NCBI GenBank assembly: GCA_964410485.1 | Contig: CAYPHJ010000018.1 | Coordinates: 1-55,355 of the forward strand | Direction of reading: 5' to 3' | DNA length: 55,355 nucleotides | From: CAYPHJ01 sp964410485 | Lineage (GTDB): Bacteria; Desulfobacterota; Binatia; UBA9968 | Shown: piece after piece, positions 7,739 through 16,119 of the stretch | How the letters are laid out: each line of letters opens with the position of its first letter | How positions within the stretch are numbered: position 1 is the stretch's first letter | The notes under the pieces: generated by a model | What the model saw: the letters and a program-made list of their open reading frames with translations, nothing else | Database searches by the model: none | Told to the model about the DNA's origin: nothing | Made by a program: the position numbers and the translations under genes

Positions 7739-8770
7739 ATGGGGATTAACAGAATGATATTTTCGTGGGTCATGATTTGGGTTTTTGCGATTGTCTTGCC
7801 AGTGACGGTGAGCGCGCAGAATTTTTTCAAGGATAAAACCGTCCGGTTTATCGTCGGATATTCGCCCGGTGGATCGTTTGATCTCTACACCCGCGTAATC
7901 GGGCGCCACTTTAGTAAGCATGTTCCCGGCAATCCAACCGTTATTGTCGAAAACATGACGGGCGCCGGCGGCATCATTGCCGCCAATCACCTCTATAACA
8001 GGGCCGCGCCGGATGGGTTAACGATCGGCGCCTGGGCGGCTCCGCTGGTGTTGCAACACGTCATGGGGAATGAAGCCGTCAAATTTGATGGTCGCAAATT
8101 TGGCTATCTGGGCGTGCCCAGCCCGTACGACACGGTCTGCACGTTCAACGAGAAGAGCGGTATTTCAACCATCAAGGACTGGTTTAATGCCAAACGACCA
8201 ATGAAAATTTCCGCCATCGGGCCGGGCACTAGCACGTCGGACATTCCCAAGCTTTTGAAAGTAGCGCTCAATTTACCAATGGATGTCCTGGATGGTTACA
8301 AAGGAGGGGCCGGCGCGCGCATGGCGGTCGAATCAGGCGAAGTGGACGGGTATTGTGGTTCTTGGCAGACGGTGGAAACGGTTTGGCGCGGCGCCTATGC
8401 GAGCGGAAAGATCCGGCCGGTTTTGCAGGCCACACTTCAATCACACCCCAAATATAAGCAAGTCCCGCTCGCGATCGATTACGCCAAGACGGATTTGGCA
8501 CGCGAGTTGGTCACCGTGGCTGACAGCGCCCATGGGGCTCAGTTCCCCTACACGATTCCACCAGCAACACCAAAGGATCGGCTGGAGACATTGCAGAGAG
8601 CGTTTGTGGCAACGCTGAAAGATCCGGACCTTTTATCCGAAGCACAAAAATCGAAGCTCGATATCGAAGTGATTGACGGGCCGACTATAGCGAAAAGGCT
8701 CGGCAGCCTGTATGACCTTCGACCCGCAACGATTGCAAAACTCAAGGAAGTATTGCTGCCGAAGAAGTGA
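7739..8770 (+). CDS. Tripartite tricarboxylate transporter substrate-binding protein (TctC/Bug family)
   Basis: A periplasmic solute receptor of about 343 residues. A signal peptide (IFSWVMIWVFAIVLPVTVSA) ends at SAQ, and the mature protein begins with the family motifs VRFIVGYSPGGSFDLYTR and VENMTGAGG, where the two beta-strand loops bind a carboxylate of the ligand. I chose ATG 7739 (7736 also possible) because GGAGG at 7726-7730 sits 5-8 bases upstream; the in-frame ATG at 7679 falls inside a repeat and would put the signal peptide too far from the end. Its likely membrane partner is the fused TctAB permease at 12.8-14.8 kb, although Bug receptors often occur alone. Position after the decarboxylase suggests uptake of that pathway's acid substrate. 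Confidence 0.9.
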   Translation: MGINRMIFSWVMIWVFAIVLPVTVSAQNFFKDKTVRFIVGYSPGGSFDLYTRVIGRHFSKHVPGNPTVIVENMTGAGGIIAANHLYNRAAPDGLTIGAWAAPLVLQHVMGNEAVKFDGRKFGYLGVPSPYDTVCTFNEKSGISTIKDWFNAKRPMKISAIGPGTSTSDIPKLLKVALNLPMDVLDGYKGGAGARMAVESGEVDGYCGSWQTVETVWRGAYASGKIRPVLQATLQSHPKYKQVPLAIDYAKTDLARELVTVADSAHGAQFPYTIPPATPKDRLETLQRAFVATLKDPDLLSEAQKSKLDIEVIDGPTIAKRLGSLYDLRPATIAKLKEVLLPKK

Positions 8771-8810
8771 TTCGGTGTGAGATTCGTTATTCTCCTGCAT
8801 CTTTCAATGC

Positions 8811-8924
8811 CATTCTGAGAAGCGCCGCGACGAAGAATCCGCGAAGCGTTCTGAGCGCAGCAAAGAATCTAATCTTGGAATCGAAGACGTGGAAAAGCAG
8901 ATCCCTCACGGAGTTTAGGATGAC
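8811..8924. repeat. Interspersed repeat (CATTCTGAG...AGGATGAC family), copy 1
   Basis: The segment shares with the copy at 33136-33243 the words CATTCTGAG, GCGACGAAGAATC, GCAGATCC-TCAC and AGGATGAC in the same order, with ends that are partly complementary (GTCAT/ATGAC type). It fills the space between the convergent tctC and Mo-hydroxylase genes. Mobility is unknown; no transposase is encoded. Confidence 0.7.
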
Positions 8925-8929
8925 ATCTG

Positions 8930-8958
8930 GTAGGGGCGACTGGACAAGTCGCCCCTAC
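8930..8958. terminator. Palindrome between convergent genes, likely bidirectional terminator
   Basis: GTAGGGGCGAC and GTCGCCCCTAC form a perfect 11-base-pair inverted repeat around a 7-base loop. It lies ten bases beyond the end of the minus-strand Mo-hydroxylase gene and downstream of tctC, where a hairpin could stop both transcripts. There is no T-tract, and the same sequence type is a common interspersed repeat, so the terminator role is inferred. Confidence 0.5.
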
Positions 8959-8967
8959 ACGGAGACG

Positions 8968-11265
8968 TTACGCGTTTCCTTTGCTCTTCGTTTCGCGCAG
9001 TCCGCGCAAGACATTTTCCGGGCTCAGGGGTAGCTTCCGAATGCGCACTCCCGTCGCGTTATAGATTGCATTGGCGATAGCCGCCATAGGCGGCACGCAG
9101 CCGATTTCACCAGCGCCTTTGGTGCCGTAGGGCCCAGCCCCCGGATAGCCTTCGATCAGTACTGTCTCGATCCGCGGCAGCATGTTGATGGTTGGCATGA
9201 GATAGTCAACGAACGTTGGGTTGCGTGTTCTGCCCTGCTCGTCGAAGACGACCTGTTCGCAAAGCGCTTGGCCGATACTCATCGCGGTCGCGCCTTCGAC
9301 TTGCCCTTCGACGGCCTTCGGGTGCACCACGAAGCCGACATCGTGGACAGCGACATACTTGAGAATCTTCACATTGCCGGTATCCGGATTGACTTCGACA
9401 ATGCAGGCGTGGGCCGTGAACGGCTGCGAGCTGCCGCGTTGTTTTTCTTCTTCCATCATGGCTTTTGAATCGAAATAGCCTCTACCGATCACTTCGCCGA
9501 TCTCGTTGTGCGCTGCGTTGGCGACTGCGGCAAGAGATACCGATTTTGTCGGGGTTCCTTTGACGCGAATCTGCTTGTCTTTGATCTCGAGGTCATCCGC
9601 ATTGGCCTCGAGTTGTCTTGCGCCCAATTTTAACAGCTGGTTGCGCGCATCGATGGTCGCGAGGCGCGTTGCGTTACCCGCCACTAACATCGACCTGCTG
9701 CCCACGGTTCCGGCATCCCACGGGCTTGCGTCCGTGTCTACATTGACCACCGTTACATCCTCGACGGGGATCCCCAGCTCTTCGGCGACGATCATGGGAA
9801 TACCGAATCGCGGCGCTGTGCCGTAGTCCACTTTGCCGATGTGAACGGTTGCCGAGCCGTCTTCGTTGACTTTGACGATGGCGCCGCCGCCGGGGCCCGA
9901 ACCCTCTATCCATGAGCCCGTCGCCATGCCAATGCCCTGGTTCTTTCCGAGCTTTACCTTTCCCCAACCGACGCGCTCTGCAGCGGTGCGAATCGTCTCG
10001 CCCAGGGACACATCGCGCAGCTTGGGCACTCCGATGATTCGATCTCCGGGCTTCGGAGTATTTTTCAAGCGGAACTCCACCGGGTCCATATTCAACTTCG
10101 CCGCAATGGAATCCATGTGTGATTCCACAGCAAAGGCTGCTTGCGGCCCGCCGGGACCGCGTACCGGGCCGCATACCTGTTTGTTCGTGTAGACGACGTA
10201 GCCGTCGATATGGACGTTTGGCGTAAGATACCAGCCGCCGAGCATCTGCGTCGCCCTTGCGCCTGCCATGGCGCCGAAGCCGGAATAGGCGCCGGCGTCA
10301 AAGATGACTTTCCCCTGGCGCGCGACGATCGTGCCGTCTTTCTTGACGCCGGTTTTGATCCACATCTTTGTGCCTGAGCGGATCGTCGTAGAAATTGTTT
10401 CCTCGGCTTTGTCGAGGACGATCATGACCGGGCGCTTGGCTCTGATGGCGAGCAGGCCGCAGATCGGCTCGACCGCTGCACCAGAGGTAATGCCGCTCGC
10501 CTTGCCACCGAAACCGCCGCCGATTTCAGTGGTCAGGACCCTCACCTTGTTGAGCGGCAGGCCGAGTAGTCGTGCCACGTCCGTGCGCACGCTGAAAGGA
10601 GCTTGCGCGTTTGCCCAGACCGTCAGCCGTCCATCCGGTTCCAGCCGCGCCGCTGCAATTCTCGGTTCGAGGTACTGCGGATGGATCATCTTGGTTTCAT
10701 AATTTTCTTCAACCACCACGTCAGCTTCTGCCATCGCTTTATCCGGTTCGCCGGCATGGATGGCCGTATAGCCGCAGACATTCTTCACGCTGGCGTCCTT
10801 CGGCAGGTTTGACGGCAACGGCATGTCCTCGTGCAGCGTCGGCGCACTCGGCTTCATGGTCTCTTCCGGGTCGATAACCACCGGCAGCGGTTCATAGACG
10901 ACTTTGATTTTCTTCAAAGCCTGTTTGACCACTGCCCGACTGTCCGCCGCAACCGCAGCTACCGGATCGCCCATATAGCGCACTTTGTTTCGCGCCAGCA
11001 TATAGCGGTCGATGTACGTCCGCCCATATCTCACGTCAGGCGCATCGGCGGCGGTCACAACCGCGTAAACGCCGGGCAAAGCCCTGGCTTCGCTGGTGTC
11101 AATGCTGACGATCTTGGCGTGCGCGTATTCGCTACGGAGTATCCCGCCATAGACGGCGTCCTGGAGGACGAGATCAATGCCATAAATGCCGGCGCCGGTC
11201 ACGCGCTCCACGCCACCGAGCCTCGGAATGCTTGTGCCCAAGACGTTGTATTCAGCCTTTGCCAT
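8968..11265 (-). CDS. Xanthine dehydrogenase-family molybdopterin-binding (large) subunit
   Basis: The 765-residue catalytic subunit of a complete Mo hydroxylase. Start ATG 11265 follows AAGGAG at 11275-11280; longer in-frame starts run into the 2Fe-2S gene and are unlikely. Landmarks are GVERVTGAGIYGIDLVL near the N-terminus, the Mo-cofactor loop IGGGFGGKASG, CGPVRGPGGPQAAFAVES, and GAGEIGCVPPMAAIANA with the catalytic glutamate. It differs clearly from the large subunit at 4181-6445, so they are not recent duplicates. It follows FAD (M) and 2Fe-2S (S) genes in a tight M-S-L operon. The reaction is hydroxylation of an aldehyde, aromatic acid or N-heterocycle with electrons leaving through the 2Fe-2S and FAD centres; substrate unknown. 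Confidence 0.92.
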   Translation of the reverse strand: MAKAEYNVLGTSIPRLGGVERVTGAGIYGIDLVLQDAVYGGILRSEYAHAKIVSIDTSEARALPGVYAVVTAADAPDVRYGRTYIDRYMLARNKVRYMGDPVAAVAADSRAVVKQALKKIKVVYEPLPVVIDPEETMKPSAPTLHEDMPLPSNLPKDASVKNVCGYTAIHAGEPDKAMAEADVVVEENYETKMIHPQYLEPRIAAARLEPDGRLTVWANAQAPFSVRTDVARLLGLPLNKVRVLTTEIGGGFGGKASGITSGAAVEPICGLLAIRAKRPVMIVLDKAEETISTTIRSGTKMWIKTGVKKDGTIVARQGKVIFDAGAYSGFGAMAGARATQMLGGWYLTPNVHIDGYVVYTNKQVCGPVRGPGGPQAAFAVESHMDSIAAKLNMDPVEFRLKNTPKPGDRIIGVPKLRDVSLGETIRTAAERVGWGKVKLGKNQGIGMATGSWIEGSGPGGGAIVKVNEDGSATVHIGKVDYGTAPRFGIPMIVAEELGIPVEDVTVVNVDTDASPWDAGTVGSRSMLVAGNATRLATIDARNQLLKLGARQLEANADDLEIKDKQIRVKGTPTKSVSLAAVANAAHNEIGEVIGRGYFDSKAMMEEEKQRGSSQPFTAHACIVEVNPDTGNVKILKYVAVHDVGFVVHPKAVEGQVEGATAMSIGQALCEQVVFDEQGRTRNPTFVDYLMPTINMLPRIETVLIEGYPGAGPYGTKGAGEIGCVPPMAAIANAIYNATGVRIRKLPLSPENVLRGLRETKSKGNA

Positions 11266-11270
11266 GGCGC

Positions 11271-11747
11271 TTAGCTCCTTTCCTCTAGCCGCTCGGCCGC
11301 GACGTGAATCGCGTCGATGATCTTCGTGTACCCCGTGCAACGGCAGATGTTGCCCGAGATCGCCTCTTCGATGTCTTCGGGCGTCGGTTGTTGCGTACGA
11401 TCGAGCAGCGCCTTAATGGATACGAGAAAGCCCGGCGTGCAGTAACCGCACTGCACTGCAGCCGTATCGATGAACGCTTGCTGCACCGGATGGAGCTTCT
11501 CTCCGTTTGCCAGTCCTTCGACGGTAATGATTTCGGCTCCGGCTGCATCGGCGCCCAGCACGACGCACGAGTTTACCGGCTTCCCGTTCAACAGGATCGT
11601 GCATGCACCGCATTCACCCGTATTACAGCAGAGCTTTGTCCCTTTATAACCGAGGGTGTCGCGCAAGAAGTCCAACAGAGACGAAGACGGTTCGAGCGCC
11701 GCCGTATGGGCCTTCCCATTGACTTTAAGGTTGATCGAAAGGGTCAT
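11271..11747 (-). CDS. (2Fe-2S)-binding small subunit of Mo hydroxylase
   Basis: A 158-residue iron-sulfur subunit with both canonical clusters. The plant-ferredoxin-type cluster uses CCNTGECGAC and a later Cys in PVNSCVV, and the all-helical C-terminal cluster uses CGYCTPG and ICRCTGY. It transfers electrons from the Mo centre to FAD. I start it at ATG 11747, which overlaps the stop of the FAD subunit (ATGA) and gives the standard N-terminus ending the first strand with LKVNG. An upstream extension would lie within the FAD gene. The large subunit follows after 5 bases. Confidence 0.93.
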   Translation of the reverse strand: MTLSINLKVNGKAHTAALEPSSSLLDFLRDTLGYKGTKLCCNTGECGACTILLNGKPVNSCVVLGADAAGAEIITVEGLANGEKLHPVQQAFIDTAAVQCGYCTPGFLVSIKALLDRTQQPTPEDIEEAISGNICRCTGYTKIIDAIHVAAERLEERS

Positions 11748-12613
11748 CAGATAACCTCCTTGCCTGTGGCCGCCTTCCAACTCTGCTCCAGCCCGCGCCT
11801 GGTCAGGGCCTCGACGATCCACTTCCTGTATTCAGCGCTGCTGCGTTGATCGCTGATCGGAGTAGACTCCATAGCGGCCATCTGAGCCGCCTCTTGGACT
11901 CGCGCGGCAGTCAGTGCTTGGTCGCGCAACATCGATTCCGCTTTGCTTGCCCGGACGGGAGTCGGGGCGACGGCGCCCAGGCCGATACGGACATCTTGCA
12001 CGGTCCCGCTTGCGCCCGGTGTCATCTGCACCGCGACTCCGACCATGGCAATATCCATCGCGCCACGCACTGCGTGCTTAAGATAAACCCCGCGGCTCTG
12101 CTGCGGGGGGTAGGGAACTTCGATATCGGTCAACAAGCCCTTGGCACCCAAGGTGGTCCTGCCCGGACCGAGAAAGAGAGACTGGAAACTCTCGGTTTTG
12201 TCGCCGCCCGAGAAAGCGACCTTTGCCGTTGCCTCCAGGACCATGAGCGGCGCCAAAGTCTCGCCGGAAGGTGACGCCCGGCAGATGTTGCCGCCTATAG
12301 TCGCCGTATTTCGAATCTGCAGCGAAGCAAACTGATGGCACGATTCCCAGAGCAGCGGAAGTCGCTCGCGCACAAGTTTGCTTGTCTCTATCTCCCTGAT
12401 CGTAACCAGAGGGCCAATCAGCAATCCGCCGTTGTTTTCCCGGATATTGCCGAGTCCTGGAATTCGTTTGATGTTGATCAAGTATTCCGGCTCTTCCTTG
12501 TATTTCATGTCCACCAGAACGTCGGTGCCGCCGGCAATCACCTTGGCCTGCTCGCCATATTTGGCGAGCAGAGCCAAAGCTTCGCTCAGAGTTTTCGGTT
12601 CAAAATAATCCAT
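11747..12613 (-). CDS. FAD-binding medium subunit of Mo hydroxylase (CoxM-like)
   Basis: A 288-residue flavoprotein subunit, the first gene of the M-S-L operon. The FAD-binding motifs are AGGTDVLVDMK near residues 27-37 and TIGGNICRASPSGETLAPL around residue 105-125, both in their normal places for the CO dehydrogenase medium-subunit family, followed by the C-terminal CODH_C-like domain. It passes electrons from the 2Fe-2S subunit to a quinone, NAD or other acceptor. It begins with MDYFEPKTLSEAL, typical of the family, and its stop overlaps the small-subunit ATG. Confidence 0.92.
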   Translation of the reverse strand: MDYFEPKTLSEALALLAKYGEQAKVIAGGTDVLVDMKYKEEPEYLINIKRIPGLGNIRENNGGLLIGPLVTIREIETSKLVRERLPLLWESCHQFASLQIRNTATIGGNICRASPSGETLAPLMVLEATAKVAFSGGDKTESFQSLFLGPGRTTLGAKGLLTDIEVPYPPQQSRGVYLKHAVRGAMDIAMVGVAVQMTPGASGTVQDVRIGLGAVAPTPVRASKAESMLRDQALTAARVQEAAQMAAMESTPISDQRSSAEYRKWIVEALTRRGLEQSWKAATGKEVI

Positions 12614-12788
12614 CTCGTTCGCCCCTTGTATTTGGATAATACGCCAGACCTTTTTCCCGGTTCAGAATTCTCATAGCCCAACTCGAAGTGCTATAGCAAG
12701 GCCGGCCGAACGCGACAAAGATAGGACGATGGGGCGGCCGAGCCGTTTCTGGGTGAATTATCAGCTGTCGCTCGGCGCGCCGCCCCAG

Positions 12789-14828
12789 TTACCCGCCAAG
12801 CCAACCGATCAACGCGTGTTGAGGAGCGGCAAAGTATGGCTCGAGCCAACGAACGGTGAGAATGCGATGAAACAAACCGAACAAAAGTACGATAATCAGC
12901 GCCGTACAGAAGAGAGATCTCCGCCAACTTTCCCGACCCTGTAAGGTTAGATAAGACCAGACATAGACGGGCATGGCAATGAGAAACCCGATAAGCCAGA
13001 CCCCGCTGAATAGGCCCAGGACCCAACCGAACTGACTGAATGCCCGGCGCGCGACGACTTTGGGCGGCACATCTCGATCCACGGGTAGATCCATGACGCC
13101 GGTAGCGTCTTCTGGAGTTGTGGGGTCTTGCGCCCGCCACAGATCGAGGGAAAGCTGGACTACGCACAGTCCCAAAGCCGCAAACCCGATAGTCCATGGA
13201 AACATACGGGTTCGGAAGGGCCAGTCCCAAGAGGCTACGATCGCAGCCAAAAATATTAGAAAGATCAAAAAGGTGAAAACCGAGCCTATGCTGATCCTGA
13301 ATTTCTTTGGCAGAGCCGGCTTCGAGTCCGGACGGCGGCCGCGCCGCTCGCTGCGATACAGTCCATACGTCAGGCTGGCGATGGTCAGTGCCAATATGAC
13401 CCACACCATAGGCCGTGCAACCCAGGCGGCGCCATGAGCCTGGAGGGCGATAAAAAGATAGTTCTCTATGATGCCGCTCAGGACCAATCCCAAGATCAGC
13501 GGCGGACGGGGCCAGCCAAAGCGCTTCATGAACCAACCGAGGAGCGAAAAGCCAAGAAGCACCCAGAGATTGCCGGCCTGCGCCGTGACTTGATAGGAGG
13601 CGATAAACACGACTGCAACCACCATCGGGGTGAGCAGATGAATTCGTAATGTCGCCACTTTGGATAATTGCGACACGAAGGCCAGGCATATTCCCGCGCC
13701 AAGAATGTTGGCAAGGGCGAGGCTCCAGATCATCGTATACGTGATATCCAAGTGGGTGGTGAGCATGTCGGGGCCGGGGGTGAGCCCATGAATCAACAGC
13801 GCGCCCAGCAACAGGGCCATCGAGGCGCTTCCGGGAACACCAAAACCGATCGTGGGGATAAGACCGCCGCCTTCTTTGGCGTTGTTGGCGCTTTCCGGCG
13901 CGATCACCCCGCGCACGTCGCCCTTGCCGAAGGTCTTGTGCGCATCTTTTTCAGTCTGCGCTGCATGCCCATAGGCGAACCAGTCCACCACCGAGGCCCC
14001 CAGACCAGGAACAAACCCTACCCAGACACCCAGGGCGCTGCAGCGCAGGACCAAAAACCAGTGACGAAAGACATCACGGATCCCAATGCCCACGCCTTTG
14101 ATCGCTTGTTGCGGGACATCGGCGATGCGCGTTCCTTTGATCGCAAGGTCGACAATCTCAGGGATGGCAAAGATTCCCAGGGTTACTGGAACTATATGTA
14201 AGCCGTCCCACAGGTAGATCTGGTTGAACCCCCAGCGTAGAATGCCGGCCTGCGGATCCATGCCGATCATCCCTGCAGTAAGGCCCATGCCGCCGGCAAT
14301 CATACCTTTTATCGGCGCCCCTCCGCTCAGCACCGCGACCATGGTAATCCCCATGATGCCCATCATGAAAAATTCTGGAGAGCCAAAGGCCAAGACAATG
14401 GGGCGAAGAACGGGAATCGAGAGCGCCAGGATGAAAGCGCCGAAAACCCCCCCTATCAGGGAAGCCGCGTAGGCCGCGCCGAAGGCTCGGCCTGCTTCCC
14501 CCTTGGTCGCCATCGGGTGGCCGTCCATGATCGTGGCTTGCGATCCGACCGTGCCCGGCACGCCAAACAGGACCGACGGAATCGTGTCACCGGTCGGAGC
14601 TACGGCAAGGAGTCCGATAATGATCGCGATTGCGGCATAGGCATCCATATCAAAAGTGAAGGGAAGGAGTATGGCCAATCCCGTGAGCCCGCCAAGACCT
14701 GGAATGGCGCCCAGTGCCAACCCCATGAAAACGCCCAGGATCAGGAACAAGAGGCGGTTGGGAAAGACTCCCAGAGTACAAGGGCAGCCGACGAGATTAT
14801 CGAGGGCGCTCTGTGCCGCTTCCAACAT
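12789..14828 (-). CDS. Fused tripartite tricarboxylate transporter permease (TctA-TctB)
   Basis: A 679-residue membrane protein. Roughly residues 1-500 are TctA, the large 12-helix permease, with the diagnostic GLALGAIPGLGGLTGLAILLP and GVPGTVGSQATIMDGHPMA segments and the second-half repeat PGLGASVVDW. About 180 extra C-terminal residues (from around 505) add four hydrophobic helices like those of the small TctB subunit, so the two membrane components are fused. TctA alone is normally about 500 residues. ATG 14828 follows GGAG by seven bases. The gene imports di- or tricarboxylates or other organic anions using an ion gradient with a TctC receptor; the only TctC here is about 4 kb away on the other strand. 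It lies 175 bases upstream of the Mo-hydroxylase operon and may be co-regulated. Confidence 0.85.
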   Translation of the reverse strand: MLEAAQSALDNLVGCPCTLGVFPNRLLFLILGVFMGLALGAIPGLGGLTGLAILLPFTFDMDAYAAIAIIIGLLAVAPTGDTIPSVLFGVPGTVGSQATIMDGHPMATKGEAGRAFGAAYAASLIGGVFGAFILALSIPVLRPIVLAFGSPEFFMMGIMGITMVAVLSGGAPIKGMIAGGMGLTAGMIGMDPQAGILRWGFNQIYLWDGLHIVPVTLGIFAIPEIVDLAIKGTRIADVPQQAIKGVGIGIRDVFRHWFLVLRCSALGVWVGFVPGLGASVVDWFAYGHAAQTEKDAHKTFGKGDVRGVIAPESANNAKEGGGLIPTIGFGVPGSASMALLLGALLIHGLTPGPDMLTTHLDITYTMIWSLALANILGAGICLAFVSQLSKVATLRIHLLTPMVVAVVFIASYQVTAQAGNLWVLLGFSLLGWFMKRFGWPRPPLILGLVLSGIIENYLFIALQAHGAAWVARPMVWVILALTIASLTYGLYRSERRGRRPDSKPALPKKFRISIGSVFTFLIFLIFLAAIVASWDWPFRTRMFPWTIGFAALGLCVVQLSLDLWRAQDPTTPEDATGVMDLPVDRDVPPKVVARRAFSQFGWVLGLFSGVWLIGFLIAMPVYVWSYLTLQGRESWRRSLFCTALIIVLLFGLFHRILTVRWLEPYFAAPQHALIGWLGG

Positions 14829-15096
14829 GTATGCTCCAAAGGCAACTCGGGAAGCTTCCTTCCCGTTTTATAACTGAAATTTTCCGGTGAGCTAACCCTA
14901 TCCAAACACCTGCTATGGCTGCAAGAGGGTCTGTGAGAAAACACCGGGTAGCCGACCGGGCGTTGCTGACGATGGTTAAAGATTTTGGGATGCGCCGCAA
15001 TTTGCGGCATTGTTCGAGCCCTGGTGTTGTGATTTACTGAGCGGCAAAATCGGGACGCGCCGTTAAAGCGAAGCCCGAAACGGGAAGGGGGCCGAC

Positions 15097-16119
15097 ATGT
15101 CACAACTTTATGTCGCCACGAATGGGCTATCGGTGTGGAACAGCAGCGACCTGGGCGAGACGCTTACGCGTATGTCGACCGGGACGGGGATGTACAGCGG
15201 CAGCCAAGTGTGGGCGCTCGCGCTGCATCCATCGTCGTTGCAGGTGCTTCTGGCAGGGACAAATAGCGGGGTTTACCGCTTGGATCAACAAGACAAGAAT
15301 TGGATGCATCTGAACTCCCCCATGGATGATGCGATGCTGGTCACTGCCCTGGCCTACGCGCCAGATAATCCCGACGTTATCCTTGCGGGGACACAGCCGG
15401 CGGCGCTCTACCGGACCGATGACGGCGGCAAAAGCTGGCAAAAACTCGACGTGCCGCTGAAACCCTATGCCCTTACCGGCTACTATTTGGGCGATAAGCC
15501 TTTTCCGGAGGGACATCCTGCGGCTTATGGCCGAAAGCATTGGACGCGTGTAACCCAAATCGTATTCGACCCTGTGGACTCAGCGCGCGTCTGGGCCGGT
15601 GTGGAAATCGACGGTGCGTGGCGAAGCGTCGATGGTGGCAAGCGCTGGGAACGATGTTCCAATCAATTCAAGTCCCAGGATATTCATGGTTTTACGGTGG
15701 TGTATAATGGAAAGCCGGTTGTGTTTGCCACCACGGACGCAGGCCTGCACGTCAGCCAAGACGGTGGGGAGAGCTGGGTCATGAGGCCCATCGAGTCGGA
15801 GTGGCAGTACACCCGGTCCATTGTGGAGCGGCCGGACAAGACCGGGGTGATGTTCATGACCAATGGCGATGGCCCACCGGGAACGGCCGGCCGCCTTTTT
15901 CGCAGCCGCAACTATGGCATGAACTGGGAAGATGCCCGGTTGCCCGGGCGGGTCGAAAGCTCGGCTTATTTTTTGGCTACGAACCCGGCTGATCCCATGC
16001 TGATCTACGCCGCCGCCACCCTCGGGCAAATCTACCGCAGCACGGACGGCGGCGAAAGCTGGACTGCGTTGAAGCGCCGGCTCGGTGAGATCCGGGCGCT
16101 GGCTTGGCTGCCCGACTGA
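15097..16119 (+). CDS. BNR/Asp-box beta-propeller protein (Ycf48/sortilin-like)
   Basis: A 340-residue protein built from repeated Asp-box motifs, visible as TDDGGKSWQKL, VDGGKRWERC, QDGGESWVMR, NYGMNWEDAR and STDGGESWTAL, about one per propeller blade. The fold is a beta-propeller as in YCF48, sortilin and BNR sialidase-like proteins, but no sialidase catalytic residues are evident and no signal peptide is seen (it begins MSQLYVATNG). A GGGAAGGGGG run precedes the start. Its stop overlaps the ATG of the 2-hydroxyacid dehydrogenase gene (TGATG), so the two are translationally coupled, yet no known pathway links such proteins. Function unknown; a scaffolding or binding role is the most that can be inferred. 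Confidence 0.8.
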   Translation: MSQLYVATNGLSVWNSSDLGETLTRMSTGTGMYSGSQVWALALHPSSLQVLLAGTNSGVYRLDQQDKNWMHLNSPMDDAMLVTALAYAPDNPDVILAGTQPAALYRTDDGGKSWQKLDVPLKPYALTGYYLGDKPFPEGHPAAYGRKHWTRVTQIVFDPVDSARVWAGVEIDGAWRSVDGGKRWERCSNQFKSQDIHGFTVVYNGKPVVFATTDAGLHVSQDGGESWVMRPIESEWQYTRSIVERPDKTGVMFMTNGDGPPGTAGRLFRSRNYGMNWEDARLPGRVESSAYFLATNPADPMLIYAAATLGQIYRSTDGGESWTALKRRLGEIRALAWLPD

